Origin: Asterella californica
Lineage: Eukaryota; Streptophyta; Marchantiopsida; Marchantiales; Aytoniaceae
Reading direction: 5' to 3'
Length of the DNA stretch: 64,000 nt
Assembly (NCBI GenBank): GCA_036924285.1
Contig: JAYKYS010000009.1
Coordinates: 12,710,001 to 12,774,000 of the forward strand
The notes beneath the pieces were generated by a model. That model was not told the DNA's origin and ran no database searches. It was given only the letters and a program-made list of their open reading frames with translations. The position numbers and the translations under genes are program-made. Below are positions 53,201 through 62,696 of this stretch, piece after piece; the stretch's first letter is position 1, and each line of letters opens with the position of its first letter.

Positions 53201-54039
53201 TACCTTCATGACAAGCTTAAGAAGAGCCCCTCCCCATGCATATGGTTCTTGACTGCTCAGAATTCCAGTAAACTGTTTGAAGCATAGAAGTTTGGAACCT
53301 TAAAATCATCGTTTGACGATCGTTCAATGATGAAGTGAGCCCGCTACAGCTGGTCTGTGCCGAATACTGACAGTGTAGAGATGAGAGAGGGAGTTCTCAA
53401 GCTAATTCCTTTAATATTCATCGTCAACTGCATAGTGGTGAATCTGGAAATGCGGATTGCCTGCGTGTCGTGTGGAAGTCAGAAGTAGTGCTTGAGCTGA
53501 CAGGCGGCCGGTCAGACGCTTTCAAAGTTCAGAATTCGCACGTTTGCACGCAATGGATTTTCTTTAGGTACCCGCGAGATTCGACGGGTGAACCCCTGAC
53601 TTGATCCATGTTTCGGGAAAACGAATATCGCCCGAAGCCCCCAGTGTCGTCTATCCCAAGTCCGCCACTTCCCCCACGAACGGACAAAGCATGCATGCAT
53701 TTCCCAAGTACTACCACAAGAAGCAGAGTATAAGAGCTCGCTTCGAGCGAGCTCTCACGATTTAGGACTAAACCAGTGAGTGTTCCTGTGGGCCCTGTGC
53801 TCAGTACAGTAGATAATATCATAGTCACGACTGACCTCCTGGTCCGTCACGTCTTTAGTTTACTCTGCAGAAGAAGAACAAGGCATGCATGAGTTTCACC
53901 AAGCGAGCACTACGACAAGAACCAGAGTATAAGAGCTCGCTCCTAGCTAGAAGCTCGAGCGAGCTCTCACGGATATAAGACTAAATCCGTGAGTGTTCCT
54001 GTGGGCCCTGTGCTCAGCACAGTAGATCATATCATAGTC
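53201..54039 (+). promoter_or_regulatory. Upstream region of receptor-kinase copy 3 with a tandem promoter duplication
   Basis: A block holding GAGTATAAGAGCTCGC, GTGAGTGTTCCTGTGGGCCC and CTGTGCTCAG-ACAGTAGAT occurs twice, at about 53688-53824 and 53880-54036; copies 1 and 2 have it once. Each copy carries a palindrome after the TATA-like motif: 53734-53754 (9-bp arms GAGCTCGCT, 3-nt loop) and 53933-53966 (10-bp arms GAGCTCGCTC, 14-nt loop). This doubles the putative core promoter. Confidence 0.65.
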
Positions 54040-54044
54040 TTTCC

Positions 54045-54329
54045 TGTTAACACTTCTGTTGTTTACTTGTCATTATTTATGTTGTTTACTTGTTTTACAA
54101 CCTGTCGTGCATATTGATGTGACTTGATTGTCAATAGTATGACTCCTGTAGTCCCTTGGTCAGATGGTCTTCCTAAAGTCCTGTTTTTGTCTTGCCTTTG
54201 GATATAAATTGCTCACTAGTCACCATTCATGCTGGTTGTGTTAATACCCCATATCTGAGAGATAATGACGCTGTGATATCCCTTGTTACCTTCTGCACGG
54301 TCTTTAGCACGCAACTCACTTTATCAACA
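54045..54329. repeat. Solo LTR in the 5' leader of receptor-kinase copy 3
   Basis: 285 bp starting TGTTAACA and ending TCAACA, flanked on both sides by TTTCC (54040-54044 and 54330-54334). Copy 2 lacks it and reads straight through the empty site (GTCTTTACTTCGTC versus GTCTTTCC/TTCGTC). The TG...CA ends and 5-bp target duplication identify a solo LTR, probably copia-type. It contains a TATA-like TATAAAT at 54203. The insertion lies 35 bp upstream of the ATG. Confidence 0.88.
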
Positions 54330-54364
54330 TTTCCTTCGTCGTCGAAATTTTACGACGAGGAAAG

Positions 54365-57300
54365 ATGATGATTTGGTTCACGTGCACAAGGAAACATGGC
54401 CTCCGGCTTTGGATGTTGACTTCCTTGCTGTACTACGCCGCAGCTCAACAGGAAGGTAAGTAACGAAGAGGACCAGCCAGTCCTATCGAATTGGATCGAA
54501 ATGAAGTGCACTGAATGGTGTTCAGCTCGTGAGTAGTTGCAGCATCTTCTGGTGAATGCAGACGGGCACCAAAACAACCACCATGATGGCGAGCTCGAGC
54601 AGCTTTCAATCCTGAACGGTGTGGGGAACTTTCTTTTTCTAGATCTGGAGCAATTATTAGGAGTGTCGGATGCATGATGACAAGTTCATTCCTGACGCAG
54701 GATACATAAGCGTCGACTGTGGAGCGAGTACCAATTCTACGGACCCAGATACTTTGATCCGGTGGACCACGGATGCACCTTACACCAGCACCGGAGTAAA
54801 CCAGATTCTGACATCCGTGCCCTCCGAATCCTTCGAATTCAATGAGCGGCAGCTGAAGACTCTTCGATACTTCCCTGCTAACAGAAGCAGGCATTGCTAC
54901 ACTCTTCCGGCTTCCAAGAACTCTCCGTATCTGCTTAGGGCCACGTTTTTGCACGGCGGTTTCCAGACCGAAGTCGATAACGAATTCAACCTTTCGATCG
55001 ACTCCACAGTCGTCGACAGCGTTGCTTGGTCCCCGGATTATGTAGACACTCTTTGGACTGTGGAGTACGTGGTTGCTTCCACAAGCAACCGTGTGAACTT
55101 TTGCCTTATACCCAAGGTTGGAGTTGCTTTCATCTCTACACTAGAGCTTCGACCGCTGGCTGAGGGTATGTACGATGTTGTGCTTGACGAGAGATACCTG
55201 AAATCATTGGTCAGGCTCAACTGTGGCGCTCAACCCACAGATCCGCCTATCAGGTACGTAGTTATTTATGTCTTCTCGGTGTTTCTTGAACGTTTCTTTT
55301 TTCTCTGCATCTTCTGGAGCTGAAAATCTCTCTATGGTTACAGATATCCGCAAGACCTCTACGATAGAATCTGGTATAGTCCAGGAGACAGTTTCGGGTA
55401 CAACACGACGACAACAACTTCTGATATCGACATTCTGCCCGACAGCGTTGCCGATCGACCGCCGTTGGCGGTAATGCAGAGTGCGTGGGTGAGCTCAGTA
55501 GATGGTACAATTGGGTGGGCCTTTCCCCTCAGTGAATATGAGTTGAAGCAAACAACGACATTCTACACGAATCATTTCTTTGCGGAGATAGAGAACATTG
55601 GGCCTATTGACACTCGGATCGTAGATATGGATGTGAACGGAAAGGAGGCTTTATACAACATTTCATTCAACAAGTTTGAAGCGACTCAGATATACAACAC
55701 AGACCGGACTATCACTATCTCCTGGGCCAACTATACCTTGTCTGCCGGTGCTGGCTCAGATCTCGGCCCTCTCCTCAATGCCGCCGAGTTCTACGCGTCA
55801 AGAGTAGCGATTCAGTCCTCAACGGACGACAGGGACGGTAAGCTCAAGCATTTCTTATGTGCTTGTAGCACTAGCCTTGTAGAAACGAAATCGAAAGAGA
55901 CCAACTTTCCTTTGTAGTTGGTGATTAATCGAATGCTGTCGACAGTTTTCTGAAGTTATCTACGAAAGCGACAGACTGATTTGCTTGTGTAAATTGATTT
56001 GCAGTGAGTGCTTTGGAAGTGGTGAAAAACAGTCTCGGTCTGAGTTCGTGGACCGGAGATCCCTGCCTTCCTGTCAGCTATAATTGGCTTACTTGCGAAG
56101 AAGGAACTACACCCAGAGTCACGAAAATGTGAGTTGCAATTGCGGGAATTACTAGTTTGTTACTGTTCTAGATACGTACAGTGGACAGCGTTCTCTCTCT
56201 CTCTCTGTCAATGTCTCATAGAGTTTCCATAACGACCTTCCGCTCGCACTATAATCTGAACCCTGCAGGACTGGCCGTTGTGAAGGGTCGGGACGATTTT
56301 TCCTGGGAATTCGGCATTTTCTTGAACTTTATACTGTTGATTAGAATGTTCTGGCAACTTGCAAGTCCTGAAAGTCGGAGCTGTCAAACGGTATTTGACG
56401 GGGTTCGATGCACTCCGAAAGTTTTCTGGACATAAAAAGTAAAACAAGTTCTGATATTTTTGGAACTGTTTTGGCCGTGGAGCTTTTGCTCTTACACGGA
56501 TTACACCGCCCCCTGCAGTACCCCGCTCGCAGGTACCCGGGTGGCCCATGAAAACCAGGAGGTCGGGGTCTTCCCACGACACTCCTGAAAACAAGTTCTG
56601 ATTACAATCGCGTAGTGGAGAACCGAGACTCGGCACCGGAGAGAATATTCCCCGCCAGACCTCCAGGCTGGAGGTGCGACTGGAATGCAGCTGCAGCCCA
56701 GTCGCTCGCTCGTTGCCTAAAACTGAAAACTGCTGGCGGAAATTGAACTTGCATCACTGAAAAATTAAGCTGTGATTCAGCAGTTTACTGTAATTCGTTT
56801 TCAAAATCGAAGTCCATCGGGCATCCTAGCCTCATTAATGTAATTAGTTTTGCCAGTTTCGGCTCGAGCTCGGCAGCACGGTCAAAATAGTTTCCCCGCC
56901 CACTGAAACTCGTGCCTCTATCCGGCAATTAGTCACACCAATCCTCGAAGACTGGTATGAAGATTTCATCAGCGAACATGTGTCGAATTACTGTAAGGAC
57001 AATATCCTGTATCCTTTTGAGGACTCCTGTTTAGTGGAAGAACCACAAACACAGTTCCTGTAACTTGATATTACTGTATGTTAGAATATGTGAAAATCCA
57101 CAGCTTTAAAGTCCGACTGCCTTAATCCGATTTTCTGCCGTTGAAGAAAAGGCAACTTAAGTTATCGAGTGTTCTGTTTCGATTCGGTATCGTTCCGCTT
57201 CAGTGGTCTCCATGCCGTCTTCTTACCATCTTCTAATGCACACGGGATCTTTCTTGCAGAAATTTGACAGAGTACAATCTCGTCGGCACCATTCCAGCGG

Positions 57301-60217
57301 GCATTGCGGAACTGACTGCTCTGACGGAACTGTAAGCACAGGCCTCCAACTCGGAGTCTTTACTTGTCTGCCGCTTCAATTTCCATATCACAAATATTCC
57401 CTCTTATGTTGGGCTTGTTCCTAACGTTCTTAGAACCGTGCCGTGGTCCAGATTGCTTGACAATAACAAGATCCGAGGAGGTATTCCGGATCTAAGTAAA
57501 TTGACCAAATTGACTACTCTGTAAGTTACTGAACGTTAAAACTGAATCCTAGCTTTCTGCTGATCTAGTTGGATCAGTCTGAATGTTGAGTAAGATGTCA
57601 GTCGAGTCCAAATTGCTTCTCATGTCCAACGTTCGTTTTCCTTTCTGACAGACATTTGCAGAACAATTTCTTGAGTGGTGGTATTCCGAGCACGTTGGCC
57701 TCTCTTCCCTTCCTTACGGAATTGTGAGTATTCTATTCTGCTCGTTGCAGTTCCTGAGGGCCAATATAAGGAGAAGACACACAGTTAGCGACAAGGTTTC
57801 TGACCGTTTTAATTGCCTCCCAGATTCCTGTCAGACAACAACCTATCCGGACCGATTCCTGTGGCGCTTGCGGATCGTAGTGGTTTGAAGCTTGAGTAAG
57901 CGATTCTTCCACCCACTGCAATCTCCCTTCTCAATCCAATATGTACTGGAAATACATTCTCACTAAGATCTCGAGAACGCAATTCTCAGAAACTTCGCTG
58001 TTTCCAGTCTACTTGTTTATGTTAACTTGAATCGGCCGTCAAAATTTCAGCTCCATCCCGTATAATCGTACCTGTTATTCCGATTCCACAGAACTTCCGG
58101 GAACGTCAAACTTTGCGCTCCGACGGAGAATTGTCCGACTTTGTCGATCGATCTGTCCGATGACAGTAATAGTGAAGGTGGTGGCGGAGGAGCTGGAACG
58201 AGTGCAGCTGTTGTTATTGGGGCTATTGTTGGTTGTGTGCTAGTTCTTGCCGTTATCGGCGTCTTGGTGTGTCTTTACTGCAGAAGGCGTTCAAAGTCTA
58301 TTCTTGCTCCTGCATCAATCCGTGCAGATAAGCGTGATCAAACGGGTAAGCTTGCTTGCTGTTACAACAATCAGTACTGTCTTGTTCATGTAACTTGGTA
58401 TGTACGAAACTGGATCATGGTTGTCTTCACGGGATTCAGGCGCATCCCAAGGATTGAATGCTTCGTCGATCGGAAGTGGCTCCGTCGGTGGAGCTGCGGC
58501 TGTAAACCAGGCACGAGCTTTCTCTCTGGCCGAGGTGGTAAACGCCACCCATAACTTCGAGTCCAAGATCGGAAACGGAGGATTCGGACCTGTTTACTAC
58601 GGAAAGCTTCCCGATGGAACGGAATTGGCCGTCAAAGTGAAGTCGGCTACTTCAAGTCAGGGCACAACAGAATTCTTTAACGAGGTGGAGAATGAGTTTG
58701 GATTAATATTCGCGCTAGCTGTCAGTCCGCTGATTCATAATAATTTCACCATCCTCTCAAGTCCCAAGGTGCCACAGACGGCTAGATTTCTCTGACATTT
58801 GTTCCGGGGTTTCTTCCCTGCGACTTGCAGGTTTCTCTCCTCTCGAGAGTGCATCACAAGAACCTTGTGGCTCTGCTCGGTTACTGTGAAGAAAATGGAC
58901 AAGAGATCCTCGTATATGAGTATATGCCTGAAGGGACCTTGAGTGAGCATCTTTATGGGAAAGGTACGAATCAGCTTGAGCGTAGTTCTGAGTTTCGCCA
59001 AACAGGCAGTGCCATCCATCGAGATCCTGCCATTCTACCGAATTGCAATCCTATTTGAACATTGGCTAAAGGTCGTTGTACTTACTGGCAGACATGAAGG
59101 GACAGATAAGCTGGAAACAGCGACTTGAAATCGCCTTGAATGCTGCGCAAGGTAATTAAGTAGAAAACCTCAGTTCCCACGTACGAATCATATAGATCAA
59201 TCCTCTGGATTGATCTATATGATTGATAAACTCTAAACGTGATAAAATTCTGATACCTTTGCGGGGGAGCACGGATTGGATTGTGTTCAGGTTTGGTATA
59301 CCTTCATAACGATTGCATCCCCAAGATCATTCACCGGGACATCAAGAGCACCAACATTCTGCTGAACGATAAGCTGCTGGCGAAAGTGGCGGACTTCGGA
59401 ATCTGGAAGCTCGCTCCTGACGAAGATCAGACCTCTTGCGTGTCGACAAAAATCATTGGAACTCCTGGTTACCTTGACCCAGAGTGCGTGATAATCTTGG
59501 GGTCCCCTCGTGCAGCACTTGTGTCAGATGCACCTGCTTCTGGTGAGACAATTCTGATCTGCCGGGTCTGCTTTGCAGGTACCACCAGCTCAACAAGCTG
59601 ACTCAAAAGAGCGACGTGTACAGTTTCGGGGTCGTCCTCTTGGAAATCATCTGCGGAAGGTCACCGCATTCTCCCGACGCCGGACATAATCTAGTTCAAT
59701 GGGTAAGAATTCACGACCTCATGATCAAGATTTATTCGCTACAGTGTTCTGCTGTTGCTTACGAGAGAACGACATATGACTCTTACTGCAGGCACGCGGG
59801 AACTTGAGGATAAACGACCTCGAGGCCCTCGTGGACCCAGCAATGGTAGACAGCTACAACGTAGAGGCCATGTGGAAGGTGGCGGAGCTGGCTTTGAGCT
59901 GCGTTGAGCCTTCCGGTGTCAACAGACCGGACATGAAGCAGGTGGTGCGAGGATTGAGTGAGGCATCGGAGTTAGAAGAGGCGAGAACACAAGATTATGG
60001 ACCGCCAGCTGGAGGAGTAGGAGGGTATAGTGGCAAAAGCTTCAGCAGCGAGAGTTCCTACCCATCAAAGCAAGGCTCCGCTACGACCATGTTCATACCT
60101 GAGTATATAGGTCCAAACCAGTATCCTTCTGCTCCTCTTCTTCAAGAAGATCTCTTCCCCCTTACAACACCGGCTCCATTAGGTGCAGGAGATTCTTCAC
60201 GGTTGGCTCCCAGATAG
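54365..60217 (+). CDS. Malectin-like/LRR receptor kinase, copy 3 (993 residues, intact)
   Basis: Exons: 54365-54455, 54701-55253, 55344-55837, 56005-56128, 57260-57331, 57452-57520, 57652-57723, 57824-57895, 58092-58345, 58440-58684, 58831-58963, 59092-59151, 59291-59483, 59579-59702, 59792-60217. Total 2982 bp, in frame, all GT-AG. Same architecture as copy 2: signal peptide, malectin-like domain, LRR-N cap, four LRR exons, transmembrane helix ([20 protein letters not shown]) and RD kinase ([19 protein letters not shown] near 761, DFG near 781). Differences are in-frame: two residues more in exon 2 and exon 10, two fewer in exon 3, one fewer in exon 14, and a C-terminal tail without the Thr run. 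Intact frames in both copies argue for selection. It probably acts as a plasma-membrane receptor; the ligand is unknown. Confidence 0.95.
56456..56587. mobile_element. 132-bp retroposon-like insertion in intron 4 of copy 3
   Basis: Flanked by a perfect 15-bp direct repeat AAAACAAGTTCTGAT (56441-56455 and 56588-56602). Copy 2 has a single similar site (AAATCAATGTCTGAT, near 48157) with nothing inserted. A target duplication of this length is typical of LINE-mobilised sequences such as SINEs. The insert is GC-rich (CCCGGGTGGCCC, GGAGGTCGGGG); on the minus strand it ends in CCAAAAAT. I do not recognise its source RNA. Confidence 0.8.
59186..59224. repeat. Perfect 18-bp-arm hairpin in intron 12 of copy 3
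   Basis: Arms AATCATATAGATCAATCC (59186-59203) and exact complement (59207-59224), loop TCT. Copy 2 intron 12 has the left arm (AATCATATAGATCGAACC) followed by CTCAATAATTTAATCG, not by the complement. The right arm is therefore a new, templated sequence. Confidence 0.92.
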
Positions 60218-60402
60218 TTGTTCAAGAGAAACATCCAAACAAAACAACGAATATTCGGAAACAGCGCACAGTGTAAAGTATCATACATCGCGTTAAAATT
60301 TCCCTCCTTCAGAGCCTCCAGATGAATTCGCTTGTGTGGGATTAGGGTTGGTGGAACCCTAGTGTTCTCCTGGACCTTGATGGGGAGTGTGCGGGGCGGA
60401 AG
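60218..60402 (+). other. Truncated 3' flank of receptor-kinase copy 3
   Basis: Continues the homology to the flanks of copies 1 and 2 (TGGACCTTGATGGGGAGTGT) until CGGAAG, where copies 1 and 2 go on with AAGATGGAGCTGC but copy 3 enters the copia LTR. The native polyadenylation region may have been displaced. Confidence 0.75.
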
Positions 60403-60640
60403 TGTTAAATATCATTAGAATTTCACATCTAAACTCTTTGGAAGATAAAAAGACAAAGAAAAAAAATGAAGAGATGATTTGTGACATTTTTGAAGTGAGA
60501 AGCATTGTGAAAGATAAAGAGATAAGGATCCTCTGTTGTGAGATATAAAGTTCTATATTCTGAGACTTGGAGTACAGTTCTCAGTTTCCTAACATGAAAT
60601 TAGAGCTCAGGTTGCTCAAGCTAAGGGTTTAAAATTCTGA
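60403..60640 (+). repeat. Probable 5' LTR of copia D
   Basis: Starts TGTTAAATATC exactly where homology of the receptor-kinase flank is lost. The right edge is uncertain: TGGTATTCAG at 60646 may be a decayed primer binding site. The 3' LTR is outside the window, so neither edge can be confirmed by pairing. Confidence 0.55.
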
Positions 60641-60698
60641 TAATCTGGTATTCAGTTTCTGGGGATTTTTTACTCATCTTTTCAGCAAGATAGGATCC

Positions 60699-61570
60699 AT
60701 GGCTGCTACTTTCAGTGAGTTTGGTTTGAATGAGAACACTAGATTGGAACTGGTTTCCAAGAACTGTTGGTGGAACAACAGTTCTTGGTAACTGATCATG
60801 AAAGCCATTCTGAGTGAGAAAGATTTATGGGGTGTGGTTTTTGGAGAAGAGAAACTTACTCTATTTTATGATGAGAATTCTCCTGAAACTCTAAGATTCA
60901 TTAAGCAGCAAACTAGAGCATTGTCAAATATTCTGCTTGCTGTAAAAGAGAGTATCAGATTTACTACTGAGGCTTGTGCTACAGGAAGAGAAGCTTGGGA
61001 GAAGCTAGCTATCAGATATGATAATGTGAGCAAAAATAGAGTAGCAAAGTTGACTAATGATTTACACTCTATCAAGATGGATGAGGGTGCAGATATTCTT
61101 GAGAAGATAGATGATTTTTAGAAGATAGATGATTTTTATGTGCAGCTAACTAGAGCAAGAGGGACATATGATGATGAAGATCTGGTTTCTATAACTTTGA
61201 ATAGTCTTAGTACTCCATATTTTCATTTTGTTTCTGATATCAATGAGAGAGTATGTCAACTTATGAGGAGTTGTGCAGTTTACTACATGAAGAAGAGCAG
61301 CTGATCAGAAAAAATTTCTCTCAGAAAAATCAAGGATCTGTTTTTGCGGTGAAGACTTATAGAAATGAAGAGCAGCAATCTCAGAAACATGGGTCTTCCT
61401 GCTCATGAAATCAAGGCACAATTTTCTGCTCATTCTGTAGAAGAAAGGTCATAGGATTGAAAAGTGCAGAAAGAAGTTGAGAACTTGTTTTTTCTGTGGA
61501 AAGAAAGATCACAAGATTGAAGATTGCTTTGCTAGAAAGACAAATCAAGATCAGAATTCTACATCAAGTA
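60699..61570 (+). pseudogene. gag of copia D
   Basis: ATG 60699 starts MAATFSEFGLNENTRLELVS; a TAA at 60789 lies inside a perfect hairpin (60757-60788), then LIMKAILSEKDLWGVVFGEE follows in frame. The conserved Gag helix ACATGREAWEKLAIRYDN and the SIKMDEGADILEKIDDF block precede an 18-bp tandem duplication (61103-61120 and 61121-61138) that creates a TAG. The zinc knuckle CFFCGKKDHKIEDC lies near 61485-61530. Confidence 0.8.
60757..60788. repeat. Perfect hairpin in copia D gag
   Basis: Arms CCAAGAACTGTTG (60757-60769) and exact complement (60776-60788), 6-nt loop, ending one base before the premature stop. Confidence 0.88.
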
Positions 61571-61654
61571 ACGTTGCTCTTCAAGAAGATGCACAAGAAG
61601 AGAAGGATGTTGATAATATTTATTACCAGCTTGATATCTACAACAAAAGAAGAT

Positions 61655-62690
61655 AAGAATTGATACATTGATTCTGGTGCTTCTAAGCACATGACCAGCC
61701 AAAGATCACTCTTGAAGGACTTTTCAGCAACTGTAGACTCTAAGATTACTCAAGCTGATGATACAAGATGTGAAGTTCAAGGTACTGAAGTTGTGACAAT
61801 AAAAACAAGTGAAGGAGATCTGAAGAGTATAAAGAGATACTCTTTATTCCGAAGCTCACTAAGGACTTGCTTTCTGTTGAAAAAATCACAACTCATGGAA
61901 TGAAGGTGATTTTTGATGGATACAAAGGTGCAGATAATGGATGCTTCACATCATCACAGAGTTATTGCTTCAGGCAGGAGAGATCAGAAGTCATGCTTAT
62001 ATATCTTGAATGTTGAGCCTCAAGTCCAAGAAGTCTCATGGTTGTTGATTCTTATCATCAAGCAAGCCTTTGGCATCAGAGGTTTGCACACTTGAATTTT
62101 GGAAGTCTGAAACATATGATGGATAATCATATGGTGGAAGCTACCAAGGATGAAGCTACCAGCTAATGAAGATATATGTGAAGGATGTATATTTAGAAAA
62201 CAAAGCAGAAAGAGTTTTCCAAAAGAAGGAGATGCAAGAACAAAAGAGTTGTTAGCATTGGTCCATTCAGATGTTTGTGGACCCATGCAAACAAGCTCTA
62301 TTGGAGGCTGTAAGTACTTTCTGACATTTATTGATGATGTCAGCAGAAAGATATGGCATATGTGAAGGATGTATATTTAGAAAATCAAAGTGACAAGAAG
62401 ATAGTTTTTAGATCAGATGTAGGAGGAGAATATTGTTCTAACCTCTTTACTCTGTTTGTAAAGAGCATGGTATTCAAAGGTAACTTTTCACAGCTTATAC
62501 TCCACAACAAAATGGTGTAGCTGAAAAGAGAAATAGAGTGATAGTGGAAAGTGACAGATCCATGCTGAAGGTCAAGAATCTTCCTAATTATTTTGGGCTG
62601 AAGCTTGTTGTTGTTTACACAGTTGTTTACATTATGAACAGAGCATATACAGCTGTGCAGCACAAGACACCTGAAGAGACATTTAGGTGA
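61655..62690 (+). pseudogene. Protease and integrase of copia D
   Basis: Protease motif YIDSGASKHMTSQRS near 61665-61700; pre-integrase LWHQRFAHLNFGSLKHM near 62060-62115. The HHCC finger CEGCIFRKQSRKSFPKEG is followed by HSDVCGPMQTSSIGG with the first catalytic Asp, then FLTFIDDVSRKIW. Just after it a 27-bp copy of upstream sequence (62174-62200 repeated at 62358-62384) replaces part of the core. SDVGGEYCS and a frame-shifted AYTPQQNGVAEKRNR follow. Broken throughout. Confidence 0.8.
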
Positions 62691-62696
62691 AACCAG

